Shown here in pieces: positions 26,330 to 35,011 of a stretch of 64,000 bases of DNA (positions within the stretch are counted from its first letter, which is position 1; every line of letters starts with the position of its first letter). The stretch is from Sphingobium sp. V4 (lineage in GTDB: Bacteria; Pseudomonadota; Alphaproteobacteria; Sphingomonadales; Sphingomonadaceae), in NCBI RefSeq assembly GCF_029590555.1, contig NZ_CP081002.1, positions 62,001 through 126,000 of the forward strand, given 5' to 3'. The notes under the pieces are model-generated. The model saw only the letters and a list, made by a program, of their open reading frames with translations. It was not told the DNA's origin and searched no databases. A program made the translations under genes and the position numbers.

Positions 26330-28705
26330 TCAGAATTTCACGCCCAGGGTGGCGCCGAAATAACGATCCGCATCCTTGTTGAAGGTGCCGACCAGATCAT
26401 AGTTGCCGCCCAGGAACGAGGTGTGGCCGATGCTGGTCAGGTAGTTTTCGTCGAACAGATTTTTGACGAACAGGGTCAGGCTGTAGCGGCCGTCAATCTG
26501 TTTCACGCCGATGCTGGCGTCCACCAGCGTATAGGCGGGCTGTTCCAGCAGCGGGTCCTGCTCGACCGAGAAGTTCATAGCGCTCTGGAAATTGACGCCC
26601 ACCTGCGCGAAGCCGGCATAGTCGGTGCCTGGAATGTTCGCTTCGTAACGCGGCGCGATGCTGATGCGCCATTTCGGGCTGACGGGCAGGGTTGCGCCGC
26701 GCAGATTTTGCGTCGGTGTGACTCCGGCAGCGGCGCGGTAGCAGATGTTTGACGGCGATCCGGACATGATCGGTGCGGTGGCCGCGATCTGCTGCGGGCA
26801 GTTCAGGCCATCGATGTCGATGCGCGCGTCCGAATAGGTCACGGCGCCGGTCAGGCTGAAATGATCGTCGGGACGCACCGTCGCCTCGACCTCGAACCCC
26901 TTGGTGCGCGACTTGCCGGCATTGGTGGATACGAACTGGACCACGCCCGATGCGATGTCGGACCGGTTCGCCTGGACCTGAAGATTGGTATAGTCCGCCA
27001 GGAACAGCGCGGTGCTGACGCTCAGTACGCCGTCGGCGGTACGGCCCTTGAAGCCCAATTCATATGCGTTGACATGTTCCGGTTCCAGCACGGTCTGGTT
27101 GGCCAGATTCGTGGAAATTTCCATGTCATAGCCCAGCCCCTTATAGCCGCGGGTATAGCTGCCATAGACCTGTGCATTGCGACTGAATTCATATTGCAGG
27201 CCTGCCTTGCCGGTGACGGCGGTGTCGTCGGCGGAGACCGAACCGCTGGTCGATGCGTTGCCAGGAAACACCACGTCGCCCGCAACGATCGGTGCTGTGC
27301 GGGTGCCGCTGTTGGTGCCTTTCTCATATTGCACGCGAAGGCCGCCGATCGCCTTGAGGCCACCGATGATGCGATAGTCGAACTGGCCGAAGGCGGCGAT
27401 GCTGTCCTGCTTCAGGCGAACATTGCTCGCGGCGGATTGCCAGACGATGTTGGCGGTGGCGCAGGGCTGGCCGAAGGTGCCGGCGGTGCAGCGGGCGCGG
27501 CGGCGATCGAAGGGACGCTCTATGTCCGAATGCATGTAGAAGACACCGGCGACATAGTTGAGGTCGCTGTTGCCGTTGTTGGCGATGCGCAGTTCCTGGC
27601 TGAAGGCGGACAGGTCCACGACACCATGGTTCTGGCTGAAATAGGAATAGGTCGCGCCGGCCCCGACGAACAGCGGCACGTTGCTGTTGATGCGTTCGAT
27701 CGGCTGGTTCACGTCCAGATAATATTTCTGGTATGCGGTGATCGACGTGATGGTTGACTCGCCCAGATCCCAGTCGGCCTGGAGCGAATAGGTCTGCTGG
27801 TCGCTGTTGGAATAGGTGACGGTCTCGTCATTCAGCGTGCGGTTCTCGCGCGTTGCATTGATCGGGCCGACCAGAGATTGGAGATTGGGATTGGTGATCG
27901 CAATCCAGGTCGAGGCGCAGCAGTCCGCTTCGGTCTTGCGATATTCGGCCGCGAACAACAGATTCAGGTTGTCGGTCGCGTCCCATTCCAGCTTGCCGCG
28001 CACGCCCCAGCTCTTCGAACCATTGTCCCAGCCGCCGGTGGCGATGTTGCGGGCGATGCCGCGCACGTCATTGTAGAAGCCGGTCACGCGAGCACGCATC
28101 GTGTCGCTGATCGGGCCCGACACGGTGCCGCGGACGCGATATTCACCATGTTCGGCGATGGTCGCTTCGGCGCGGCCTTCGAAATCGCGCGAGGGACGCG
28201 CGGTGGTGACGTTGACCACGCCGGCGGTCGCGTTCTTGCCGAACAGCGTGCCCTGCGGGCCACGCAGCACTTCGACGCGCTCGATGTCGGCGAGGTCGGT
28301 GAAGCCCTGGGTCTGGCGCACGGCGACCACGCCGTCGACGACGGTCGAAACGGACGATTCGACGCCCTGGCCGAACAGGGCGGTGCCGATGCCGCGAATG
28401 CGGAAGCTGCTGTTGGTAGGCGTGGCGCCCTGTTGGAAGGTGAGCGACGGCACCGCCTGCACTAGGGAACTGCTGTCATTGATCTGGCGATTGGCCAGCG
28501 TATCGGCGCCTACGGCGGTGACGGCCAGCGGTACATCCTGGAGGCGCTCGGCGCGCTTTTGCGCGGTCACCACGATGTCGGTGCCGTCCAGCGCCGCGGT
28601 ATCGGCGCCCTGGTCCTGCGCGAATACGGCCATGGGCGACATGACAGCGCCAAGCACGATCGCAGATGCGCTGGCATGGCACAGGATATTTCTGGAAAAA
28701 CGCAT
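26330..28705 (-). CDS. TonB-dependent outer-membrane receptor (glycan-type)
   Basis: 791 residues. Signal peptide MRFSRNILCHASASAIVLGA to AVFAQ; TonB box DIVVTA at 43-48; plug with LRGPQGTLFGKNATAGVVNV; barrel ending GATLGVKF. It shares the plug signature of the receptor at 16573-18987 but the barrels differ. Start ATG 28705 has GGGGAGG upstream. It heads a five-gene operon (two GH3, sulfatase, symporter) under an apparent LacI operator region and is therefore inferred to import a sulfated or amino-sugar glycan fragment. Confidence 0.92.
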   Translation of the reverse strand: MRFSRNILCHASASAIVLGAVMSPMAVFAQDQGADTAALDGTDIVVTAQKRAERLQDVPLAVTAVGADTLANRQINDSSSLVQAVPSLTFQQGATPTNSSFRIRGIGTALFGQGVESSVSTVVDGVVAVRQTQGFTDLADIERVEVLRGPQGTLFGKNATAGVVNVTTARPSRDFEGRAEATIAEHGEYRVRGTVSGPISDTMRARVTGFYNDVRGIARNIATGGWDNGSKSWGVRGKLEWDATDNLNLLFAAEYRKTEADCCASTWIAITNPNLQSLVGPINATRENRTLNDETVTYSNSDQQTYSLQADWDLGESTITSITAYQKYYLDVNQPIERINSNVPLFVGAGATYSYFSQNHGVVDLSAFSQELRIANNGNSDLNYVAGVFYMHSDIERPFDRRRARCTAGTFGQPCATANIVWQSAASNVRLKQDSIAAFGQFDYRIIGGLKAIGGLRVQYEKGTNSGTRTAPIVAGDVVFPGNASTSGSVSADDTAVTGKAGLQYEFSRNAQVYGSYTRGYKGLGYDMEISTNLANQTVLEPEHVNAYELGFKGRTADGVLSVSTALFLADYTNLQVQANRSDIASGVVQFVSTNAGKSRTKGFEVEATVRPDDHFSLTGAVTYSDARIDIDGLNCPQQIAATAPIMSGSPSNICYRAAAGVTPTQNLRGATLPVSPKWRISIAPRYEANIPGTDYAGFAQVGVNFQSAMNFSVEQDPLLEQPAYTLVDASIGVKQIDGRYSLTLFVKNLFDENYLTSIGHTSFLGGNYDLVGTFNKDADRYFGATLGVKF

Positions 28706-28810
28706 TTTTGCCTCCCCTATCTCGCCCGGACGATTGTGCACCGGCGCGCTGTTGTTCAAATCCCGGCGGCCACCGAAGCCGGCGACGCCCTCACGCTATT
28801 CGCTTGCGCA

Positions 28811-28825
28811 ATTGTAGCGCTAAAT
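28811..28825. promoter_or_regulatory. LacI-type operator 1 (O1)
   Basis: ATTGTAGCGCTAAAT with the perfect core TAGCGCTA at 28815-28822. It overlaps the predicted -10 of the TBDR promoter. A central CG within an AT-flanked palindrome is the usual operator style of LacI/GalR proteins. Confidence 0.75.
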
Positions 28826-28849
28826 GTTCGACGGATGAGTTGGAGTCAA
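28821..28849 (-). promoter_or_regulatory. Predicted promoter of the TBDR-GH3-sulfatase operon
   Basis: On the minus strand TTGACT (28849-28844) is a near-perfect -35, followed by a 17-base spacer and a weak -10 CATTTA (28826-28821). Operators flank it, so bound repressor would cover it. The poor -10 makes this tentative. Confidence 0.45.
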
Positions 28850-28856
28850 GTCAGAA

Positions 28857-28870
28857 TTTTAGCGCTATAA
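28857..28870. promoter_or_regulatory. LacI-type operator 2 (O2)
   Basis: TTTTAGCGCTATAA, core TAGCGCTA at 28860-28867, identical to the core of O1 and centred 45 bp from it. Confidence 0.75.
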
Positions 28871-28927
28871 CTACAGGCGGCAAGTTGGATGAAACCACGG
28901 GTTTGGCGGCATTTGCCATTGCGCATA

Positions 28928-28941
28928 TTTTAGCGATAAAT
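28928..28941. promoter_or_regulatory. LacI-type operator 3 (O3), imperfect
   Basis: TTTTAGCGATAAAT, core TAGCGATA at 28931-28938 with one mismatch to O1/O2, centred 71 bp from O2 and about 80 bp before the lacI-family start. Its position suggests autoregulation. Confidence 0.6.
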
Positions 28942-29014
28942 GACAGGTGCGGGCGCGGGGGCGTTCACCGAGCAGGCCGACATCCGTCGCCCAACGGAAA
29001 ACAGGGAGTTCACC

Positions 29015-30067
29015 ATGGCCCGTCCGGGTCGCCGTTCCAGCCAGGCCGTCACGATCCAGACCGTTGCCGATCGCGCCGGCGTTTCGACCATGACCGTGTC
29101 CAATGTGCTCAACAACAGCCACAAGGTGCGGGAAAAGACGCGTGAACTGGTGATGGCTGCCGTGCGCGAACTGAACTACATACCCAATCTGGCAGCCCGT
29201 TCGCTGGCCAGCGCGGCGACGATCCGGATCGGCCTGTTGCACCGCAATATCGAGAATGCCTTTCTCAGTTCCATTCTGGTTGGTGCGCTTGACGCTACCA
29301 GCCAGTTGGGCGCGCAATTGCTGCTGCGGCGGCTCGACAGCGCGGCGCCGGTCGAGATTGCGCGACAGATGAAAGCCCTGGTGGACAGTGGCGCCAATGC
29401 CATCCTGATCGTGCCGCCCTATTGCGAAGTGGCCAGCATGTTCGGGCTGACGCGCGATGTTCCGGTGCCCGTCATCGCCATGTCGCCGGGCGACGAATTG
29501 CCGGGCGAATATTGCGTCCGGATCGACGATCGTGAAGCGGCGCGCGAAATGACCGCCTATCTGATCGGCCTGGGCCATCGCGACATCGGCTTTATTCGCG
29601 GTGGTCCGGGGCATCTGATCCATCGCACCCGATGCGACGGCTATATGGCGGCGCTGAGGGATGCCGGCCTTGATGTTCGTCCGGACCTGATCGTCGAAGG
29701 CGACATGAGTTTCGAATCCGGCCTGGCCGCGGGCGAGCAATTGTTGAAACTCGCGCATCGTCCCACCGCGATTTTCGCCAGCAATGATGACATGGCTGCG
29801 GCGATCGTGTCGCTGGCGCACCGACGGGGTCTGGACGTGCCGCGCGACATTTCTGTGGTTGGCTTCGATGATACCCCCATAGCAGTCAAGATCTGGCCGC
29901 CTTTGACCAGTGTGCGGCATCCCGGTGCGCGGATTTCGGCGGAAGCGGCGACGCAGGCGGTGGCGCTGGCGAGGAGTGCGGAAACGCTCCCTGCGCCCTC
30001 GACAACATATCTGCGCCATGAACTGGTGATCAGGGAATCCACGGCATCACCTTCGCTGGATGGTTAG
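29015..30067 (+). CDS. LacI/GalR-family transcriptional regulator
   Basis: 350 residues. N-terminal HTH VTIQTVADRAGVSTMTVSNV with hinge helix NLAARSLASAATIRIGLL, then a periplasmic-binding-protein-like sensor domain (about 70-340) ending with GFDDTPIAVKIWPPLTSV, typical for this family. ATG 29015 follows GGGAG; codons further up precede the DNA-binding domain and are not conserved-looking. It is divergent from the glycan operon and shares with it a 309-bp region with three operators, so it most likely represses that operon and itself until a sugar inducer appears. Confidence 0.92.
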   Translation: MARPGRRSSQAVTIQTVADRAGVSTMTVSNVLNNSHKVREKTRELVMAAVRELNYIPNLAARSLASAATIRIGLLHRNIENAFLSSILVGALDATSQLGAQLLLRRLDSAAPVEIARQMKALVDSGANAILIVPPYCEVASMFGLTRDVPVPVIAMSPGDELPGEYCVRIDDREAAREMTAYLIGLGHRDIGFIRGGPGHLIHRTRCDGYMAALRDAGLDVRPDLIVEGDMSFESGLAAGEQLLKLAHRPTAIFASNDDMAAAIVSLAHRRGLDVPRDISVVGFDDTPIAVKIWPPLTSVRHPGARISAEAATQAVALARSAETLPAPSTTYLRHELVIRESTASPSLDG

Positions 30068-30254
30068 CCCCGGACCAGTCGCATATACATCCTGATCCGG
30101 TCCGACGATCGTGGTTCGTCTCGAACATTGATCGGTTGCCAACGGTATGGAGGCGGAGCACGGCCGCCTGTCGTCAATCGCGAACCGAATGCAATTTGTG
30201 CAACGCAAAAATTTCGCTTGCGACTCGAATGAAAGGGTGACAGCTTGCATGTCG

Positions 30255-30274
30255 TCGAAGCAGGGGCGCTTCGA
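30255..30274 (+). promoter_or_regulatory. Hexaloop hairpin resembling ANTAR-target stem P1
   Basis: TCGAAGC-AGGGGC-GCTTCGA: perfect 7-bp stem with a six-base loop having A at position 1 and G at position 4, the signature of RNA hairpins bound by ANTAR proteins such as NasR/NasT. It lies about 70 bases before the leader terminator. Confidence 0.5.
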
Positions 30275-30336
30275 TCTATAGACTGATGCTCGCCGATGAC
30301 GGCAGGCTCAGTTCCGTTCCTTCACAGGATCGATCA

Positions 30337-30348
30337 GGCAATGATGCC
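30337..30348 (+). promoter_or_regulatory. Possible second ANTAR-type stem overlapping the terminator
   Basis: GGC-AATGAT-GCC, a six-base loop with A1 and G4. The stem is only 3 bp. Its 3' arm (30346-30348) is also the start of the terminator's 5' arm, so the two structures exclude each other, as in ANTAR antitermination. Confidence 0.35.
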
Positions 30349-30389
30349 GCCCGGACAGGTCTTGCGACCTTGGTCCTGGCGGCTTTTTT
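30346..30389 (+). terminator. Intrinsic terminator in the leader of the nrt-like operon
   Basis: Arms GCCGCC (30346-30351) and GGCGGC (30378-30383), extended by GGAC/GTCC and AGGTC/GACCT to a stem of about 15 bp with a TTGC loop, followed directly by TTTTTT (30384-30389). It is 137 bases upstream of the transporter start codon, so it would stop transcription before the operon unless overridden: an attenuator. Confidence 0.75.
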
Positions 30390-30525
30390 ATTTGGTTTTC
30401 CGCCAGCGGCCTGCGGCTGCCGGGCGGCTCTCAAGAACATCTTTCGCGCGCCGGATCGGTTTCCGGCGACGGACGGCCGCGCCCGTGCGCGGCTGATGAC
30501 GAGCAACAGGGAAGGACATTGGGGA

Positions 30526-31806
30526 ATGGCAGAGGGGGACAATCGGGATAGCGTCAGCCGGCGCGGTCTGCTCAAGACCAGCGGCACGGCGGCGATATTC
30601 GCTGCGGTGCAGCAGGCATTTCCATCCGGCGTGTTTGCGGCCGGGTCGGGTCCGGAAGTATCGGGCGCCAAGCTCGGCTTCATCGCGCTCACGGATGCGG
30701 CGCCGCTGATCATCGCCAAGGAACTGGGCCTCTTCGCCAAATATGGGATGCCCGACGTGCAGGTGATGAAGCAGGCCAGCTGGGGGGCGACCCGCGACAA
30801 TCTGGTCTTGGGCAGCGGCGGCGGTGGCATCGATGGCGCGCATATTCTGACGCCGATGCCCTATCTGCTGACGCTGGGCGCGATCGGCAAGGCGACGCCG
30901 ATGAGCATCCTCGCCCGCCTCAACGTCAACGGTCAGGCCATTTCCGTTTCCAAGGAATATCTCGGGGCGAAGGCCGACCTCAACGCGGCTAAGATGAAAG
31001 GAGTTATCGCCCAGCGCAAAGGCGCGGGCAAGAAGATCAGCATGGCCATGACCTTCCCCGGCGGTACGCACGACCTGTGGCTACGCTACTGGCTGGCCGC
31101 TGGCGGCATCGACCCGGACAAGGATGTGGAGCTGATCACGGTTCCGCCGCCACAGATGGTTGCGAACATGAAGGCCGACACGATGGACGCCTTCTGCGTG
31201 GGTGAGCCGTGGAACGATCAGCTTGTTGCGCAGCAACTGGGCTACACCGCCGTATCGACCGGCCAGATGTGGATGAACCATCCCGAAAAAAGCTTCGCCA
31301 TGCGTTCCGACTGGGTCGCGAAGCATCCACGGGCGGCGCAGGCGATCACGGCCGCCATCATCGAGGCGCAGCGCTGGGCCGACAGTCCGGCCAACACCAG
31401 CCAGCTCGCCAGCACGATCGCCGGTCGCGATTATCTCAAATGTCCAGTCACCGACATCGCCGATCGTCTTCAGGGCAATTTCACCATGGGCGACGGGCGC
31501 AAATTCCCGAACGCGGCCTTCAAGATGAAGTTCTTCGCCGGCTACGCCTCCTTCCCCTACAAGAGCCATGACCTCTGGTTCCTCACCGAGAACCAGCGCT
31601 GGGGCAAGCTGCCCATGTCGCTCGACACCAAGGGCACCATCGCCAAGGTCAACCGCTCCGACATCTGGCGAAAGGCCGCGGCGATGCTGGGGGGCAAGGG
31701 GCCGGCCAGCGATAGCCGGGGCGTCGAGAAATTCTTTGACGGCAAGAGCTTCGATCCCGCCAACCCCAAGGCTTACCTCGCCAGCCTGGCGATCAAGCGC
31801 GTCTGA
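30526..31806 (+). CDS. NrtA/CmpA-type ABC transporter substrate-binding protein (Tat-exported)
   Basis: 426 residues. Twin-arginine signal SRRGLLKTSG (about 11-20), then KLGFIALTDAAPLIIAKELG and QASWGATRDNLVLG...DGAHILTPMPYLLTLG, the family pattern of nitrate (NrtA) and bicarbonate (CmpA) binding proteins; FPGGTHDLWLRYWLAAGGI and DAFCVGEPWNDQ also fit. ATG 30526 has AAGGA nine bases upstream. First gene of nrtABC-like operon behind an attenuator leader. Nitrate is the likeliest ligand, but cyanate, bicarbonate or an organic anion cannot be excluded. Confidence 0.85.
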   Translation: MAEGDNRDSVSRRGLLKTSGTAAIFAAVQQAFPSGVFAAGSGPEVSGAKLGFIALTDAAPLIIAKELGLFAKYGMPDVQVMKQASWGATRDNLVLGSGGGGIDGAHILTPMPYLLTLGAIGKATPMSILARLNVNGQAISVSKEYLGAKADLNAAKMKGVIAQRKGAGKKISMAMTFPGGTHDLWLRYWLAAGGIDPDKDVELITVPPPQMVANMKADTMDAFCVGEPWNDQLVAQQLGYTAVSTGQMWMNHPEKSFAMRSDWVAKHPRAAQAITAAIIEAQRWADSPANTSQLASTIAGRDYLKCPVTDIADRLQGNFTMGDGRKFPNAAFKMKFFAGYASFPYKSHDLWFLTENQRWGKLPMSLDTKGTIAKVNRSDIWRKAAAMLGGKGPASDSRGVEKFFDGKSFDPANPKAYLASLAIKRV

Positions 31807-31823
31807 CAGGGAAGGAAAAGAGC

Positions 31824-32774
31824 ATGGCCTTGCCATCGCCCAACAGCAAGAATGGACCGTCGGTTTCGGCCGGCGCTCCCGCCACCGAACTGGGGGTCAT
31901 CCTGCCCTATCCCGAAGAGGCGATCGCCCGCCGGAGTTTCGAGCCGGTCGCGGCGCCGGTTCACCCGCTGGTCCGGACCGCCCGGTCCATGGTGGCCAAT
32001 ACGCTGCCGACATTGGTGATGGTCATGGGGCTGCTGCTGGTCTGGCAGCTGCTCTGCGGCTCGCCGGACGCGACCTTCCCCAGCCCCTACAAGGTCTGGC
32101 AGGAAAGCCATGAGGTGATCGTCAATCCCTTCAAGGGGGTCGATTTCGTCGCGATGAGCATCCAGGACGGCGGCGACGTCGGCATTGCCGGCCATGTGCT
32201 GACCAGCCTCAGCCGCGTGCTGATCGGCTACAGCATCGCCGCGGTGATCGGCGTGGCGCTTGGCATATTGATCGGGCAAAGCGTTTTCGCCTTCCGGGCG
32301 CTCGATCCGTTGTTCCAGGTATTGCGCACCGTACCGCCGCTGGCCTGGTTGCCGATCAGCCTGGCGATTTTCCAGCAGGCCCAGCCCTCGGCGATCTTCC
32401 TGATCTTCATCACCGCGATCTGGCCGGTCATCCTCAACACCGCCGCCGGCGTCCAGACGATCCCGGCCGCCTATCGCAACGTGGCCAAGGTGCTGGCGCT
32501 CAATCCGGTCGAATATTTCGTCCGCATCATGCTGCCCGCCACCGTCCCGCACATGTTCACCGGCCTGCGCATCGGCGTCGGCATGAGCTGGCTCGCGATC
32601 GTCGCCGCCGAAATGGTGCAGGGAGGCACCGGCGTCGGCTTCTTCATCTGGGACAGCTACAACAGCTCGCTGCTGACCGACACCATCGTCGCGCTGGTCT
32701 GGATCGGCATGGTGGGCTTCGCACTGGACCGCATCGTCGCTTTCGCGGGCCGCATCATCGGCCGCGCCGGTTAA
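31824..32774 (+). CDS. NrtB-type ABC transporter permease
   Basis: 316 residues with a 60-residue N-terminal extension, then about six hydrophobic segments (LPTLVMVMGLLLVWQLL first). The EAA-type cytoplasmic loop is around AAYRNVAKVLALNPVEYFVR, preceded by IFITAIWPVILNTAAGV, matching BPD_transp_1 permeases of the nitrate/sulfonate group. It begins 17 bp after nrtA with GGAAGGAAAAG before ATG. Confidence 0.88.
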   Translation: MALPSPNSKNGPSVSAGAPATELGVILPYPEEAIARRSFEPVAAPVHPLVRTARSMVANTLPTLVMVMGLLLVWQLLCGSPDATFPSPYKVWQESHEVIVNPFKGVDFVAMSIQDGGDVGIAGHVLTSLSRVLIGYSIAAVIGVALGILIGQSVFAFRALDPLFQVLRTVPPLAWLPISLAIFQQAQPSAIFLIFITAIWPVILNTAAGVQTIPAAYRNVAKVLALNPVEYFVRIMLPATVPHMFTGLRIGVGMSWLAIVAAEMVQGGTGVGFFIWDSYNSSLLTDTIVALVWIGMVGFALDRIVAFAGRIIGRAG

Positions 32775-32791
32775 AGGGAAAGGACAGGCTC

Positions 32792-33595
32792 ATGAAACAG
32801 CGCAGCTATCTCGCGCTTGAGGGCATCACCGTCGAATTTCCGACCAAGGCCGGGCGCTTTTGCGCGCTCGACGGGATCGATCTGGAAGTCGATAAGGGGC
32901 AGTTCGTGGCGCTGATCGGCCATTCGGGCTGCGGCAAGTCGACGCTGCTCAATGCCGTCGCCGGGCTGGTCAAGCCGACCAGGGGCGTGATCTTCCTCGA
33001 CGGTCAGGTGGTGGACGCGCCGGGACCGGACCGGGCGGTGGTCTTTCAGGACCATTCGCTGCTGCCCTGGCTGACGGTGGAGGAAAATGTCCGTCTCGCC
33101 GTCGACAAGACGGCGGACGGCAAGAGCAAGGCCGAGCGCAGGGACTGGGTCATGCATAATCTGGAGCTGGTCCAGATGGCCCATGCCGCCGCCAAGCGCC
33201 CAGGTGAATTGTCGGGCGGCATGAAGCAGCGCGTGGGCATCGCCCGCGCCATCGCGATGAACCCGCGCGTATTGCTGATGGACGAACCGTTCGGCGCGCT
33301 GGATGCGCTCACCAGGGCGGCGCTGCAGGATGTCGTCATGGATTTGCAGGCCCGGCTCAACAATACCGTGCTGATGATCACGCACGACGTGGATGAAGCG
33401 GTGTTGCTGGCCGACCGCGTGGTGATGATGACCAACGGCCCGGCGGCACGGATCGGCGAGGATCGGGCCGTTTCGCTGCCCCGGCCGCGCAACCGGCTCG
33501 AAGCGATCGATACGGCCGAATATGCCGAGGCGCGATCGGCCGTCATCCACTTCCTGCACGAGCGCTACCGCAACCCGGCGACACTCGCCGCCTGA
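32792..33595 (+). CDS. NrtC/NrtD-type ABC transporter ATPase
   Basis: 267 residues. Walker A GHSGCGKST (43-51), Q-loop VVFQDHSLLPWL, signature LSGGMKQRVGIARAI, Walker B VLLMDEPFGALD and switch His in LMITHDVDEA. Length matches the single-domain NrtD type; the NrtA-like C-terminal sensor domain of NrtC is absent. It starts 17 bp after the permease gene and energises that transporter. Confidence 0.9.
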   Translation: MKQRSYLALEGITVEFPTKAGRFCALDGIDLEVDKGQFVALIGHSGCGKSTLLNAVAGLVKPTRGVIFLDGQVVDAPGPDRAVVFQDHSLLPWLTVEENVRLAVDKTADGKSKAERRDWVMHNLELVQMAHAAAKRPGELSGGMKQRVGIARAIAMNPRVLLMDEPFGALDALTRAALQDVVMDLQARLNNTVLMITHDVDEAVLLADRVVMMTNGPAARIGEDRAVSLPRPRNRLEAIDTAEYAEARSAVIHFLHERYRNPATLAA

Positions 33596-33626
33596 CATCA
33601 AGACCTATGGGGGGATGCCCTGGAAG

Positions 33627-33641
33627 GCCCAGAAAGGGCCA
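33627..33641 (+). promoter_or_regulatory. Small hairpin between the ABC ATPase and porin genes
   Basis: GGCCC-AGAAA-GGGCC, perfect 5-bp stem, 24 bases before the porin start. It may modulate porin expression; no T-run follows. Confidence 0.35.
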
Positions 33642-33664
33642 TCAGGAGCCAAGAAGGGGGATTT

Positions 33665-34942
33665 ATGCGTAAGGTTTGTTTCTTGTTGTCGGCGTCGATA
33701 TCCGCCTTGACCGCAGTCGCGACGCCAGCCCTGGCCGACGACATCGTGTTCAAGCCTATTGTCGAGGCGCGTTTGCGCTATGAGGGCGTCGATCAGGCCG
33801 GTCCGGCGCCGCTGACCAGCAGCCGCGATGCCCATGCTGTAACGATGCGGGTGCGAGCAGGCGGAGAGATTTCCAAAGGCCCGTTCGCCTTTCTGGCCGA
33901 GGCCGAAGGGACGCTGGCCATCGATGAGACTTATAATAGCGGCGTCAACGGCAAGACGCTCTATCCAATCGTACCGGATCCCGAGACTGTCGAGGTGAAC
34001 CGTGTGCAACTCCAGTACCGCACCAAGCCGCTGGTGGTGACCCTCGGGCGCCAGCGGATCAACCTGGATGACCAGCGCTTCGTCGGCTCGGTCGCCTGGC
34101 GCCAGAATGAGCAGACCTTCGATGCCCTGCGCGTCGAATATATGGGCGTGAAGAATCTCAAGGTCGACGTCACCTATGCGATTTCGGCTCGAACCATCTG
34201 GGGTATCGACGGCGGCAAGTTCGGCGCAACCCACCGGCCGACGCATATCGACGGCGACAATCTCTTCGCCAATATTTCCTACAAGATGAAGCTGGGAACG
34301 CTGACCGGCTTTGCCTATCTGGTCGACCAGGATGAAGCCGTGCTGCCGCTCCGGCGGAATAGCAGCCAGACCTATGGCGTGCGTTTCGTGGGCGCGCAGC
34401 CCCTCTCGAAGACAGTGAAGCTCAGCTATCTCGCCAGCTATGCGCGCCAGAGCGACCATGCCGCTAACCCCGTCGATTATTCGGCCGACTTCGCGACGGC
34501 GGAACTGGCGCTGGATGTCGCCGCGTTCAAGTTGACGGCGGGCTATGAACTGCTGGGGTCGGATTCTGGCGCGACCGGCGTCGCCGGCGGCTTCGCCTTC
34601 CAGACACCTTTTGCCACGCTGCACAAGTTCAACGGCTGGGCGGACAAGTTTCTGACCACGCCCGGCACGGGCATTCAGGATTATTATGCGGGCGCTGCGT
34701 ATACAGTGCCGAAGCTCGGGAAGGCGGGCCCGTTGGTGGCATCCTTCATCTTCCACCGCTTCAGCAGCGACCGGCTGTCGATCCATTATGGTGATGAATA
34801 TAATGCGCAGGTGACGATGAAGCTGAACAAGCGTCTGAGCGCGCTTGTCAAATATGCCGATTATCAGCGTAAGGGCATCGCCAGCTTCACCGGCGATGCC
34901 GACACGAAGAAATTCTGGGCACAGATCGACTACGCTTTTTGA
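33665..34942 (+). CDS. Outer-membrane porin of the alginate-export family type
   Basis: 425 residues. Signal peptide MRKVCFLLSASISALTAVAT to PALA, then alternating beta-strand pattern with VTLGRQRINLDDQRFVGSVAWRQNEQTFDALRVEY, a block shared by alginate-export-like barrels, ending WAQIDYAF with terminal Phe. It should be a passive outer-membrane channel. It lies 69 bp behind the nrt-like genes on the same strand, so it may let the transporter's anion cross the outer membrane. Confidence 0.78.
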   Translation: MRKVCFLLSASISALTAVATPALADDIVFKPIVEARLRYEGVDQAGPAPLTSSRDAHAVTMRVRAGGEISKGPFAFLAEAEGTLAIDETYNSGVNGKTLYPIVPDPETVEVNRVQLQYRTKPLVVTLGRQRINLDDQRFVGSVAWRQNEQTFDALRVEYMGVKNLKVDVTYAISARTIWGIDGGKFGATHRPTHIDGDNLFANISYKMKLGTLTGFAYLVDQDEAVLPLRRNSSQTYGVRFVGAQPLSKTVKLSYLASYARQSDHAANPVDYSADFATAELALDVAAFKLTAGYELLGSDSGATGVAGGFAFQTPFATLHKFNGWADKFLTTPGTGIQDYYAGAAYTVPKLGKAGPLVASFIFHRFSSDRLSIHYGDEYNAQVTMKLNKRLSALVKYADYQRKGIASFTGDADTKKFWAQIDYAF

Positions 34943-35011
34943 ACATCGCGCTCGATGCAGATGCGCGGGATCGGGAAGACCGGTTCCGCGCATCGCTGTC
35001 GGACATGCCGG

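Larger units (their letters stand above)
30068..30525 (+). other. Intergenic region and transcribed leader of the nrt-like operon
   Basis: 458 bp between the lacI-family gene and the ABC-transporter operon without a convincing gene; the transporter frame is open through part of it but codons before 30526 do not look coding. It contains a hexaloop hairpin (30255-30274), a GCCG-ATGA-CGGC hairpin (30292-30303), a short AATGAT-loop hairpin (30337-30348) and a strong intrinsic terminator (30346-30389). A promoter must lie upstream of 30255 but none was clear. Confidence 0.6.

Noticed and set aside
30234..30249. Sigma-54-like promoter (AGG...TTGCA with correct spacing) before the nrt-like leader
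   Set aside because: The -24 element matches poorly, and transcription would start inside the first hexaloop hairpin, destroying it.
30286..30525. N-terminal extension of the NrtA-like protein by 80 codons
   Set aside because: It would cross the intrinsic terminator and place about 90 residues before the twin-arginine signal; ATG 30526 has a good ribosome site and the signal near its N-terminus.
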